The notes beneath the pieces were generated by a model that was not told the DNA's origin, searched no databases, and saw only the letters and a list, made by a program, of their open reading frames with translations. Below, in pieces: positions 44,948 to 53,997 of a stretch of 64,000 nucleotides of DNA. The translations under genes were made by a program, and so were the position numbers. The first letter of the stretch is position 1; each line of letters starts with the position of its first letter. The stretch is from Duodenibacillus massiliensis (GTDB lineage: Bacteria > Pseudomonadota > Gammaproteobacteria > Burkholderiales > Burkholderiaceae_F): NCBI RefSeq assembly GCF_900128485.1, contig NZ_LT635861.1:15876-79875 (forward strand), read 5' to 3'.

Positions 44948-47900
44948 ATGAACAAGTCTTTTAAGGTCGTCTTCTCCAAGGCGCGTTCTGCGCTGATGGT
45001 CGTAAATGAAGCGACTTCTTCCATTCAGGCCAAGGGCACAAAGACGGTGATCGCTGTTGCGGCAGCGATGGTTGCCGGCGGTGCGATGGCTGCGATTCCC
45101 ACAGGTGCTGTGGAAATCACTGACAGCCAGGCAATGACAACCCCGGCCGGCAAGACGGCTGCGGATCATGCGTCCCTCGTTGTTCGTCCCAGCGTCGAGC
45201 AAACCTTCTATTACAGCGAACTCTCCTACGGCAACAGTGCCAAGGTTGACGGTGTGACGCTGTCTTATATGGCGCAGGGTAAGAATGAGGGTGGTCAGCA
45301 GCTCCCCAACCAACTCCGTATCATCGGCGGAACGGTTTCCGGCTTTGATGTCTCGCTGAAGGAATCGACGGGCACAGGCAATTTCAACACCGGTTTGGGC
45401 GGTTCTGTTTTCGAAGCTACCGCAATCCCTGGAAGTAACACGGCTGCCGCAGGTGGCCTTAATGTGCTTGTTGACGGCGTGACCTTTGCTGACAACCACG
45501 CTACCGCCCGCGGTGGTGTTGGTTTTATTTCCGGTGTGGCAGATTTCAAGATTCAGAACTCCATTCATACCGGCAATAAGGTTGATGCTGACGGTGGTGT
45601 CTACCAGATCGGTAACCACTCGACTGGCACCATCACTGGCAGCACCTTCTCCGGCAACAGCGCCGAAAAGAGTGGTGGTGCCCTTCGTGTAAGTAACTCC
45701 ACGGTTACCATTGACAAGTCTGTTTTCGACGGTAATACAGCGAAGGTTGCCGGCGGTGCTATCAAGACTGACAATACGTCTGCTCTGATGATTACCAACA
45801 GCTCCTTCACGAACAACGTGGTTGGGGAAGGCAAGACCGGTCACGGTGGTGCTGTTTTTGTGAGCGGTACAAGCCAAGTTAACGTTACTTCTTCCGAATT
45901 TGCCGGCAACAAAGCGGGCCACGGCGGCGCCTTCTACATTCAAGGTCAGACGGCAACCTTCACCGATACCGTCTTCACGAACAATGAAGCGTATGAATAC
46001 GGTGGTGCACTGCGTGTGAACACCGGTAACGTCACGTTTAATGTGACGAAGGGTGACGTTGCCTACACCGGCAACAAGGCTGGCACTGCAACTGATTCTG
46101 TTGCTGGTCAGCGTTACAACGGCAAGACGGGCGGCTTCCTCTATCTGCAGTCTGCTGCGAGTGCATCCGGTACGGCTACGTTTGATGTGGCCGACGGCGC
46201 AACGCTCACGATCGGTAAGGACGCAACGGCTGACAGCATTGCTTCTTACTCCAAGACGAATGCCGTTTCCACGATTACCAAGACCGGTGCCGGTGACTTG
46301 GTTGTCAACGGTGATATGAGCGCCTTTGTGGGCAATCTCACGGTTTCCTCCGGCTCGATGACGATTGCTGGCGGTATCGGTGAGTATGACCTGGCTGTTC
46401 AGGAAGCGGTGAACAACCTCGCCAAAGATAGTCAGGCTCCCTCTGTAACCAGCGCTGGTACGTCTGTAACGGTTGATGCCCCTGCGGCATTGACAGTTGG
46501 TAATCTCACCGTTAACAACCGTCTGACTGTTGAAGCGAACGGTGACTTTACGGCAGGGAACATCACTGTTGGCAAGACAACCTACAAGGATCTCAAAGTC
46601 GGTGCCAGTGAAAAAGCTTATGCTGATGGCCTCACCACCTCCGGTGCCGCAACCGTTACTGTTGCCGATAAGAAGACTGCAAAGGTCGGTGACATCACGG
46701 TTGATGCCGGTACTTTCACAAAGTCTGGTTCTGGTTCTCTGACGGCTGGTAACGCGACCGTCAATGCCAACGGTTTGGCAGTTTCCGAAGGTACGCTCAC
46801 CGTTAAGAATTTCACAACGGGTGCAAGTGGTTCTGCCACAGTTGGTAACACGGGCACGCTCGAAGTCACGGGCACGATTACCGGCGAAAAGCAGAGTCTT
46901 AATGTGTCCGGTTCGCTGGCGACCGCTCTCAATAACGTTGTCGATTACGCAAACGGTACTGCTAGCAAAAAGACCAACGCAGTCGTTAACATCACCAATG
47001 GTTCCTTTGTTGTCACTGATGAAGGCATGCAGTACACCAAGGCCCAGTGGAACAGCATCAAGACGGCCGCCGGTTCTACAAACCTCAAGATTGCTAACGG
47101 TACGCTCGTTGCAGCAGATGCAAAGACGCCTCTGACGCTGGCCGATGTGGTTGCTGTTCAGGGGTATGCCGGTGCTGCGGATATCGTTGAAACAGCAGCG
47201 TCAGGCACTTACACGAATGCTGGGCTCACAACACCGACGACCATCGGCAAGCTGACGGTTAACGCCAAGGATGCCAATACCAAGCTCACCAGCGTGACGC
47301 TTAATGGTACGGAACAGAATAAGTTCACACTTCGCGGTAACGCCAAGGGTGAAGTTTTTGCTGTTCCGACGGACGTCACGGTTATTGATATCAGCTATGT
47401 CCGCTTTGGCGAAAAGGCTGCTGACCATGGTGTTGTGACGAACGCTCTGAAAGTTAAGAAGGATGCTGGTGTTGATGCCGGTTCCTTTGACTTCAAGGGT
47501 GACGTCGAACTTAATGGTGCCTTTAGTGTTGCGAAGAATGCAACGGCTCGTTTCCTCGGTGATGTGAAGGACGGTACAACCACCAGCCGCGCCGTTTTGA
47601 CCATGGGTATCAACAACGAAGGTACCACTGTCGTCGGTACTGTTCCCGCAGCCGATGCAACAGACAAGACGCTGCAGGTGAATGCCTCTACTCAGACGCT
47701 CAACGGCGGTCTGACAGTTTTCGGTGCGGAGCATGAAGCCGCTGCCCTGCAGTACAAGGCTGCCGCTGCAGACAACAACGTTATCTACGTCGGCGAACAG
47801 ACGACTCTGAATAAGAGCCAGCAGTTCGGCGCACTGGATACTACAGCTACGGCACCCGAGAACGTTGTTGCTATTGACCTCGACTCTGTGGCTGCCAATG

Positions 47901-49378
47901 GTTACACCGCCAAGAGTGGCGCTATTCTGAAGGCGGCTACGGACGTCACCATCACCGATTCTGCGACAAACAATCCCAGCTTCTCCGTGGATCTTCTGAA
48001 CCTCAACAGCAAGGTTCTCACGATTGCTGAAACCGGTGCAACTCTCAATCTCGGCACGGCTTTTGCTGAGAATACTGCAGTTAAGCTCGGCAATGCCTTC
48101 TACAACGACGGCTATGTTGCAGCTGACGGCACGTTCGCTGTCGTGACGGATGAAGAAGCTGTTCTCGAAGTTGAAACTTCTGGTCTGCACACCGCTGGTG
48201 CTGTTGTCCAGGCTGTTCGTTCCTACGAAAAGCCGACCAACGGAATCGCTGCCATCGTGTACAACAATTGGGAAGCCTGGAATCAGGAATACAAGAAGTC
48301 TTTCTTTGAACAGGCTAAGGCGGCTGGTTTGCTTAACGATCATGTGACACTTGAAGAGTTCAACCCCGAGACATCCGTTGCTGCCGGTAAGCAGGCTGCA
48401 TTCCTGCAGCTCGGTGAGCAGATCGGTAATGCTCAGTGGACGGCGATCACCAACGCTGAACATGCTGCCACCAATATGGCAGTTCTCGGCGGCGCCTTCA
48501 CGACGACCCTTGACGTGAACGACCAGGTGACGGCAGTTCTCAACCGCCGTATGAGCCTCGCAAACCTCAACGTTTCCCGTAACGAAGCCGGTGTGACCCC
48601 CTGGGTTGACGTCTTCGGCACGATGAACGAAGGTAAGCGCCTCTTCGGTAACGGCATGGGCTACGAAGCCGACATCTACGGTGCGGTCCTCGGCTTTGAC
48701 TACACCGCCACCTGCGGCAGCGTTCTCGGCCTTGCGATCAACGTCGGTACGTCCGATGGTAACTCCACCGGCAACGGCCAGAAGGTTGACAACGACCAGG
48801 ACTTCTACGGTGTGTCTGCCTACGCTTCCCGTCAGTTCGGCAGCTTCAACACGAAGCTTGACTTGGGTTACCTCGTCACGAAGAACGATCTGAAGACCGC
48901 TTCCTCCTACTTCGGCGCTACGAGCGAGAAGCTGGATGCCAAGGTCTTCACGGTTGGTCTCGGTGCTGAGTTCCTGGCGTCCGCCGGTGCCGTCAACGTT
49001 GTGCCGCACGCCGGCATCCGTCTGACGACGATCGACATGGACGAAAGCAACTACGGTGCTGACTACGACAAGATGACGGTTTATCAGCTGCCGTTGGGCG
49101 TCACGTTCTCCGGTTCGTTTGACGCGGCCGGCTGGCAGGTTGCTCCGCAGTTTGACCTCTCTGTTGTTCCGACCTTCGGTGACAAGGACGCTGTCGCGAC
49201 CTACGCCGGCAATGTCAAGGACACGACCCGTGTTGTTGACACCAACCCGGTTCAGGCCACGCTCGGCGTGTCTGCTCAGAACGGTGCGTGGACCTTCGGT
49301 CTTAACTACGGTCTCACGGCCGGCGGCGACGACCGCATGAACAACTCGCTCAACGCGAACGTCCGCTACACGTTCTAA
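44948..49378 (+). CDS. Giant type V autotransporter 2 with Pmp-like repeats
   Basis: 1476-aa paralogue of the protein at 39219. The first ~36 residues (ESPR) are identical, and the barrel (about 1195-1476, ending NVRYTF) is homologous, while the passengers differ almost completely. Residues ~110-400 contain many alternating FxxN (FSGN, FDGN, FTNN, FAGN) and GGA[LIVF] motifs, the signature of polymorphic outer-membrane (Pmp-like) beta-helix repeats; the later passenger is T/N/V/G-rich. Conserved ends with a variable middle suggest module exchange. Likely adhesin. Confidence 0.88.
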   Translation: MNKSFKVVFSKARSALMVVNEATSSIQAKGTKTVIAVAAAMVAGGAMAAIPTGAVEITDSQAMTTPAGKTAADHASLVVRPSVEQTFYYSELSYGNSAKVDGVTLSYMAQGKNEGGQQLPNQLRIIGGTVSGFDVSLKESTGTGNFNTGLGGSVFEATAIPGSNTAAAGGLNVLVDGVTFADNHATARGGVGFISGVADFKIQNSIHTGNKVDADGGVYQIGNHSTGTITGSTFSGNSAEKSGGALRVSNSTVTIDKSVFDGNTAKVAGGAIKTDNTSALMITNSSFTNNVVGEGKTGHGGAVFVSGTSQVNVTSSEFAGNKAGHGGAFYIQGQTATFTDTVFTNNEAYEYGGALRVNTGNVTFNVTKGDVAYTGNKAGTATDSVAGQRYNGKTGGFLYLQSAASASGTATFDVADGATLTIGKDATADSIASYSKTNAVSTITKTGAGDLVVNGDMSAFVGNLTVSSGSMTIAGGIGEYDLAVQEAVNNLAKDSQAPSVTSAGTSVTVDAPAALTVGNLTVNNRLTVEANGDFTAGNITVGKTTYKDLKVGASEKAYADGLTTSGAATVTVADKKTAKVGDITVDAGTFTKSGSGSLTAGNATVNANGLAVSEGTLTVKNFTTGASGSATVGNTGTLEVTGTITGEKQSLNVSGSLATALNNVVDYANGTASKKTNAVVNITNGSFVVTDEGMQYTKAQWNSIKTAAGSTNLKIANGTLVAADAKTPLTLADVVAVQGYAGAADIVETAASGTYTNAGLTTPTTIGKLTVNAKDANTKLTSVTLNGTEQNKFTLRGNAKGEVFAVPTDVTVIDISYVRFGEKAADHGVVTNALKVKKDAGVDAGSFDFKGDVELNGAFSVAKNATARFLGDVKDGTTTSRAVLTMGINNEGTTVVGTVPAADATDKTLQVNASTQTLNGGLTVFGAEHEAAALQYKAAAADNNVIYVGEQTTLNKSQQFGALDTTATAPENVVAIDLDSVAANGYTAKSGAILKAATDVTITDSATNNPSFSVDLLNLNSKVLTIAETGATLNLGTAFAENTAVKLGNAFYNDGYVAADGTFAVVTDEEAVLEVETSGLHTAGAVVQAVRSYEKPTNGIAAIVYNNWEAWNQEYKKSFFEQAKAAGLLNDHVTLEEFNPETSVAAGKQAAFLQLGEQIGNAQWTAITNAEHAATNMAVLGGAFTTTLDVNDQVTAVLNRRMSLANLNVSRNEAGVTPWVDVFGTMNEGKRLFGNGMGYEADIYGAVLGFDYTATCGSVLGLAINVGTSDGNSTGNGQKVDNDQDFYGVSAYASRQFGSFNTKLDLGYLVTKNDLKTASSYFGATSEKLDAKVFTVGLGAEFLASAGAVNVVPHAGIRLTTIDMDESNYGADYDKMTVYQLPLGVTFSGSFDAAGWQVAPQFDLSVVPTFGDKDAVATYAGNVKDTTRVVDTNPVQATLGVSAQNGAWTFGLNYGLTAGGDDRMNNSLNANVRYTF

Positions 49379-49408
49379 CCGCAAGGTTTGAACGGCAGGA
49401 CTTCCGGC

Positions 49409-49442
49409 CGTCTTCTGCGGGAAACAGAGTCGGCCGGAAGAG
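49409..49442 (+). terminator. Conserved 3' hairpin after autotransporter 2
   Basis: CTTCCGGCCG and CGGCCGGAAG arms identical to those at 43611-43649, with a different loop. Confidence 0.6.
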
Positions 49443-49529
49443 CACCGAAGGGGAGAGGGGAAAAAGGAATAACCATTCCGGTGAGATCCTCAATTCCCTT
49501 TTCCAGCTGGTGCGATAAGCAGTACGAAG

Positions 49530-49611
49530 TGGTTTCCTTAACGGAAATCCCAGGTTTTGCTTGAGCCGGTTGATCCGGACTCCGAGACTTAGAGTCCGGG
49601 CATCAAAACTC
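49530..49611 (+). ncRNA. Conserved structured RNA element, copy 2
   Basis: Counterpart of 43738-43836. Stem TCCGGACTC/GAGTCCGGG with loop CGAGACTTA; see copy 1 for the compensating changes. It is followed by the mini-ORF MSGKFQTPFP (ATG at 49613). Confidence 0.55.
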
Positions 49612-49629
49612 CATGTCAGGCAAATTTCA

Positions 49630-49663
49630 AACCCCGTTTCCCGTCGGAAGCGGGGTCTTTTTC
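49630..49663 (+). terminator. Terminator/attenuator before HTH gene 2
   Basis: ACCCCGTTTCC and GGAAGCGGGGT arms as in copy 1 with a shorter loop, then CTTTTTCC, about 25 bp before the HTH gene. Confidence 0.7.
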
Positions 49664-49688
49664 CTTTTGCGTTCGGAAGAAAAAGGCA

Positions 49689-50051
49689 ATGACAACGCAG
49701 ACAGTTTCTCAATCTGCCCGTCCGGTGAGAATCCGGCCGGACTTTGCGCCGGACATGAAACGCCGTCACGCGGCGGAATTGTTTGCGCACGGCCTGGGTT
49801 ACCAGAAAACCGCTGAGATTCTGGGTTTGTCGCCTTATACCGTCCGGGACTGGGCGAGAGCCTATAAGGCCGGGCGATTCGGCACGGTTCTTGCCGCCAA
49901 TCAGATGCGCTACAGCGAGGAAGAGCGCGAAAAGGTGCTCGCATTGAGGGCGCAGGGTCTATCCTGGCGTGCTATTGCTGAGCAGACCGGTGTGAAAATG
50001 GCTACCTGCCGCAAGTGGGTGATGGCCGCTCAGAACCCCAAGACCGAATAG
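49689..50051 (+). CDS. Small two-HTH protein, module copy 2
   Basis: 120 aa. Shares with the product of 43900 the blocks HGLGYQKTAEIL, PYTVRDWARAYKAGRF, ANQ, and LRAQGLSWRAIAEQTGVKMATCRKW: two HTH units separated by a short linker. The N-terminal ~25 residues differ. The AAAGGC-type site before ATG 49689 is weak. Conserved pairing with an autotransporter in both modules is the main clue to function; DNA binding is inferred. Confidence 0.65.
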   Translation: MTTQTVSQSARPVRIRPDFAPDMKRRHAAELFAHGLGYQKTAEILGLSPYTVRDWARAYKAGRFGTVLAANQMRYSEEEREKVLALRAQGLSWRAIAEQTGVKMATCRKWVMAAQNPKTE

Positions 50052-50118
50052 TCGAGGATGTAAGGTTTTTTGTGTCCAGGCGACAATAGCGCTCCCGTAG
50101 GGCGCGAAAGGAATCACC

Positions 50119-50340
50119 GTGGCACACCGTACACCCAAAATAAACGACACCGTAAAATTTACCGACCAGCAGCAGGCTATTCTGAACGATGCCGTAGAGC
50201 AACTGATGGAAGCCGGCGGCTTAACGGCCTTAACGCAGGCTCATTTCAACGAAGCGATGAAGATCGTAGCCCAACGCTTCATCAACGCCGCCCTGCAAGG
50301 GGAACTGAAGCACCATTTGACACAGGAAGACGAAAATCTC
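50119..50340 (+). pseudogene. IS256-family transposase N-terminal fragment
   Basis: About 73 codons from a GTG (50119), preceded by AAAGGA, match the N-terminus of mutator-type (IS256) transposases (LTQAHFNEAMKIVAQRFINAA, LQGELKHHLTQEDE). The frame loses similarity near 50340, where a different sequence begins. The sequence 50052-50118 may be the left end of the element. Confidence 0.65.
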
Positions 50341-50632
50341 AATCGGCCGCGCTGGACACCGCAACGTGCACCGTCGGGGCGGTTGCTCCTGCTGTCTGCT
50401 TTTCAACAACGCGGGAGAGCAGTTGCTTGGCCTCTTCTGACAGAAACGCCGAAGCTCTCGCTTCAAAGGTCGTAAGAAGCGGGAGAAGGGCCGCTTGCGC
50501 CCTCGCGGCCGGCTCTTCAAAACCGTCCTGTGCTCCTTTTTTGACGAGATGCGCAAGTTCAATCAGTTCCTTGTCAAACCGGCGGCAGTCCTCAACGGCT
50601 GCAAAAAACCGGTGCATGGTTAAAGCACGCAC
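50339..50632 (-). CDS. Hypothetical protein, possibly cut at its 3' end
   Basis: 97 codons on the same strand and 48 bp downstream of lpoA. Helix-rich, amphipathic (KELIELAHLVKKGAQDG, LLTTFEARASAFLSEEAKQLL). It ends exactly at the junction with the IS256 fragment, so the last residues may be foreign. An internal ATG at 50617 is an alternative start. I do not recognise the family. Confidence 0.45.
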   Translation of the reverse strand: MRALTMHRFFAAVEDCRRFDKELIELAHLVKKGAQDGFEEPAARAQAALLPLLTTFEARASAFLSEEAKQLLSRVVEKQTAGATAPTVHVAVSSAAD

Positions 50633-50679
50633 CGGTTCATGACGGGTGAAAGAAGCCCGGAAAGGGCTTCAAGGCCCGG

Positions 50680-52533
50680 TTATTCCGGAAGTGCCTGGGT
50701 TGTGAGATCAAGCGCTTCAGCGGGCGTTTCACTTTCGGGGGCGGTTCCGTTCGTCACGTCCCCCGTTTCAGGAACGAGAGCCGGTGCGTCACCGGGTTTT
50801 CTCACCGGTGCGGACTCGGCCTGGCGCTTTAACCTTGAGCCGTGGGTGACGACCTGGAAGGCGATGAGTTCGTCGGCAGGCATCACGTTAATGGCGCCCC
50901 CCGTGATCATCGCGGTCTGTCCCCGGCGGTGCACAACCGGGGAATGCTCGAGGTCATAGGTGAGCGTCCCCGTGAGCCCGTCAATCGTTTCGCGGATGCT
51001 GCCCTTGGCCATCGTAAGAGCGACAGTCAGGGCATCGGACCCCAAGGCAAAGAGCCGGCGCTCGAGCATCGTTTTGGGCGCCACGGTCTTATATTTTTCT
51101 TCAAAGGCCGCGGGGTCAAAGGTAAGGACAAAGGGACTGTCCACAAGTCCCACCTGACGGAGGTCATAGGTGAGGGCCTTGGCGTCTGCGTCATGCGCGG
51201 CGTCGCCGGGGTTCACCGCGGACGTCGCCCAAAGGCGCGAGCGCATCGGAAGGCGCGAGCGCACCAAAGAGGCCGTAGGCGACTCAAGCGCTAAGAAAAT
51301 TGCGTGGTACGGGGGTTCAGCCAAGGCGGCGCGCGCACGCAACGCGGCTTCTTCGCGCCTGAGCCTGATCTGCTGCTGGCGCCACCCCTGGGGGTCGGCT
51401 TCCTGGTCAATCAATTCCTCTTCGGGCATTGTCTCATCGCGTTCAACCACGAGCTGGAAGAACTGGTTGACTCTCCGGTAGGCATCAAGGTCCACGGTGA
51501 GACGGTCCGGCGCAAAGCCCGCAAGCGTCAAAGACTTTTCAAAAGCCTGCGAGATGCGCTTTTCCAGGGGGCTGTTGCCGTCAATAAGTAGCACTTTGGG
51601 GCGCTTACCCGATTCTGTCAGGCGCGGCAGGGCCTTTAAGCCCAGTTCGGTGACATACAGGGCATCTTCTTCCATCGAGAGCCCCAGCATTAAAAACTGG
51701 TGCGGAAAGACCTTGGGCTCGTAGCGCACCGACGGGGGCGGGAGGTCTTCGGCGGCGGTAAAGCCGGGGACCGAGATCTTCGCGGCAATGCTGCCGGTAC
51801 CAAGGAGATCGACTTCCTGAGAGGGTTCTTCGGCCGCAGTGCTTCCCACCACTTCTGTGGTGTCGGCGACATTGAGTTCCCGCTGCGCTTCGTCGGCTAA
51901 AAGCGCTGCTTCACGCGCAAGCTGCTGCTCCTTAAGTTCTTCCGGCGTCAAGGGCACTTCCTTATCGATTTCGATCTGGTTCAGTGTCACGATCGGAAGC
52001 GGCAGGTAATTGAGTTTGGCCAAAGTTTCCACCGCCGTGCGGTCAATGGGGCCGATCGCGGCAACCGCGCCGGCTTCAGCCGCCTTTTGCGCCTGCTTTA
52101 CGATGTTTCCTGAGGCGTCCGGGTGCACCAGAAGAATTTCAGCCGGTTTTTCCGCCGCATAATTCGATGCGACAATACCGTTTAAGGCGGACTGTGTGAC
52201 GCCCGAGAAGACCGAGTCTTTCGAGGGCAGCAGCACCGCGATTTTGACGGGGGGCTCGGCGGGGGCGGTATTTGCATCCGTGTTCGGTGCGTCACCGGCT
52301 GTGGCGCCTTCGGACACCGGGGGCGTTGCGGCGGTTGCGTGAGCGGCGGGGGCAACCTCAGACGTCACGGGCGCCTGCGGTGCGGAGGGCAGCGCAGGGG
52401 CGGTCTCTGAGGCAGCGGTCGCCACCTGAGGCGTCATTGCAGGTGCGGCAGCCGGGACCGGCGTCTGAGCCGAGGCCGTGAGCGCCGTCAGAGCGGCACA
52501 AAAACCAACAAAAAAGGAATGTTTCAGCGTCAT
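50680..52533 (-). CDS. lpoA: LppC/LpoA-type penicillin-binding protein activator
   Basis: 617-aa exported protein. Signal peptide at 1-22 (ALTASAQ), then a low-complexity Ala/Pro/Thr linker (about 23-95), then a periplasmic-binding-protein-like LppC domain (PPVKIAVLLPSKDSVFSG..., GPIDRTAVETLAKLNYLPLP). The family stimulates PBP1a from the outer membrane. Unlike E. coli LpoA no lipobox Cys is visible at the cleavage site. Divergent from rsmI, the standard lpoA/rsmI arrangement; the two start codons overlap on opposite strands. Confidence 0.82.
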   Translation of the reverse strand: MTLKHSFFVGFCAALTALTASAQTPVPAAAPAMTPQVATAASETAPALPSAPQAPVTSEVAPAAHATAATPPVSEGATAGDAPNTDANTAPAEPPVKIAVLLPSKDSVFSGVTQSALNGIVASNYAAEKPAEILLVHPDASGNIVKQAQKAAEAGAVAAIGPIDRTAVETLAKLNYLPLPIVTLNQIEIDKEVPLTPEELKEQQLAREAALLADEAQRELNVADTTEVVGSTAAEEPSQEVDLLGTGSIAAKISVPGFTAAEDLPPPSVRYEPKVFPHQFLMLGLSMEEDALYVTELGLKALPRLTESGKRPKVLLIDGNSPLEKRISQAFEKSLTLAGFAPDRLTVDLDAYRRVNQFFQLVVERDETMPEEELIDQEADPQGWRQQQIRLRREEAALRARAALAEPPYHAIFLALESPTASLVRSRLPMRSRLWATSAVNPGDAAHDADAKALTYDLRQVGLVDSPFVLTFDPAAFEEKYKTVAPKTMLERRLFALGSDALTVALTMAKGSIRETIDGLTGTLTYDLEHSPVVHRRGQTAMITGGAINVMPADELIAFQVVTHGSRLKRQAESAPVRKPGDAPALVPETGDVTNGTAPESETPAEALDLTTQALPE

Positions 52534-53491
52534 GACGTCTGAAAATTTGGAAAACGTTAATTCAGCGGGACCGGAAGGGATTGCGTCCGTGCCGGAACTT
52601 TTTTCCGGTACGGCACTGGTGCGCGCCTCCGGGGTGGATGAACAGCTTTTCCCGAAAGCAACGCTTTACATTGTAGGGCTTCCGATCGGTAATGCCGCAG
52701 ATATTACCGTACGCGCCTTATGGATTCTTAGCGTCGCGGACGCCGTTGCCTGCGAGGATACCCGGGAAACACGTAAGCTTCTGGAGCGCTACGGGATCCG
52801 CGCACGAACAATCAGCGTGCACGAGCACAATGAAGCGAAGGCGAGCGAAACCCTTATCCGGGAGTTGGAGAAGGGCGCCCGGATTGCCCTGGTGACGGAT
52901 GCCGGCACCCCGGCGGTGAGTGACCCCGGCGCCAAGGCCGTGGCGGCTGTGCGGGAAGCGGGTTTCCGCGTCATTCCGGTGCCGGGGTGCTCGGCCGTCA
53001 TTACCGCACTGAGTGCGGCGGGGCTTAACGCCTACCGATTTACCTTTGCCGGCTTTGTGGCGCCGCAGGCCAAACAGCGCCATGCAGACCTTGCGGTGCT
53101 GTGCGGCCGGGGTGAAGCGTTTGTCCTTTACGAGGCGCCGCACCGGGTGAAGGAGTTGCTCACTGACCTCGCCACTCTTTTAGAGCCTGAGCGCACCGTT
53201 GTGGTGGGGCGTGAGGTTACCAAGCGCTTTGAAACGTTTGAGCGGGTGAAGGCTTCGGAGATCCCCGCGTGGCTTACGACGCACGAAGCGCGCGGCGAAT
53301 ACGTGATCTGCGTGGATGAGGCGGAAAGGCGTGATGCGGTCCTCACGGATGATGTGATGAAGTGGGCGAGAGCGGCGGCCGCAGAACTGCCTTTGAGCCG
53401 CGCTGCAGCGCTTGCGGCCAAGGTTTCGGGGGTGAAGCGCGATCTCATCTATAAGGCGCTTTTGGCGGAGAGCGGGAAGGCGGAGGACTAA
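52532..53491 (+). CDS. rsmI: 16S rRNA (cytidine1402-2'-O)-methyltransferase RsmI
   Basis: 319-aa SAM-dependent tetrapyrrole-methylase-fold enzyme. Motifs: LYIVGLPIGNAADIT (about 48), CEDTRETRKLLERYGI (about 77), HEHNE, and LVTDAGTPAVSDPGA (about 127). The N-terminal ~45 residues precede the family start and may be untranslated; AAAGGA upstream supports ATG 52532 weakly. The stop TAA at 53489-53491 lies in CTAAAC, sequence shared with the end of the TnpB element, so the insertion supplies the stop and the native C-terminus may have been replaced. Confidence 0.88.
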   Translation: MTSENLENVNSAGPEGIASVPELFSGTALVRASGVDEQLFPKATLYIVGLPIGNAADITVRALWILSVADAVACEDTRETRKLLERYGIRARTISVHEHNEAKASETLIRELEKGARIALVTDAGTPAVSDPGAKAVAAVREAGFRVIPVPGCSAVITALSAAGLNAYRFTFAGFVAPQAKQRHADLAVLCGRGEAFVLYEAPHRVKELLTDLATLLEPERTVVVGREVTKRFETFERVKASEIPAWLTTHEARGEYVICVDEAERRDAVLTDDVMKWARAAAAELPLSRAAALAAKVSGVKRDLIYKALLAESGKAED

Positions 53492-53853
53492 ACAACCCGC
53501 GCTTGAAATCGCGGGGTTTCCTGACACGGTGCAGGCTTTGCCGTAACAGGCAAGGTGTTTGAGGCCTTGTCTGCCCGGGCGTCCCCTGCACCACAGGAAC
53601 ATTTAAAACGCAACCGCTCTACGGGTACGGGCTTCATCAGCTCGATCCGTCGGTTCCGGCGAAGGACTGCTTCGTCTTGCCGATTCGCTGGTTTGTACTG
53701 CACTATCGATCCGGCGTTCCCTGAGACTTGTTTGAGCCTCGCAAGCGCTGATTGCTCAGCCTTCAGATCGTAGCTGTCAGTGGCGGGATCCGCGAAATAC
53801 AGGTTCATGGCGGCCGCAAGGTCGCGGTCCATGTACCAGTCCGTGTCTCCCAA
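53487..53853 (-). pseudogene. C-terminal remnant of TnpB
   Basis: Reads GDTDWYMDRDLAAAMNLYF and the tail through RRNRRIELMKPVPVERLRFKC to QARVV, about 90% identical to the end of the protein at 62152. Contains the last RuvC Asp (DRDLAAA) but no N-terminal domain or first Asp. Confidence 0.8.
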
Positions 53854-53997
53854 CTGATGATTTCATGGCGGCTGAATATACCTTAAGCGAAAACTATGTG
53901 CATGGTTTGGCTGCGTTTGGGCCAAGATTAAAAAAATTCGAAAGCCCGCATTCCTCCCGGGGCTCAAGCCCCGGGCTGCCTGCGGGAAATTCTGTGA
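53488..53997 (-). mobile_element. Internally deleted TnpB element, copy B
   Basis: 510-bp derivative retaining both ends of the element at 61840-63573. Right-end hairpin (AACCCGCG/CGCGGGGTT) is at 53493-53519, the last 121 codons of tnpB follow, and the left-end hairpin (CCCGGGGCT/AGCCCCGGG) is at 53956-53975. About 1.2 kb between codon 3 of the upstream frame (ATG at 53866) and the 3' part is missing, joined out of frame near 53860. Non-autonomous; possibly mobilised in trans. Confidence 0.8.
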
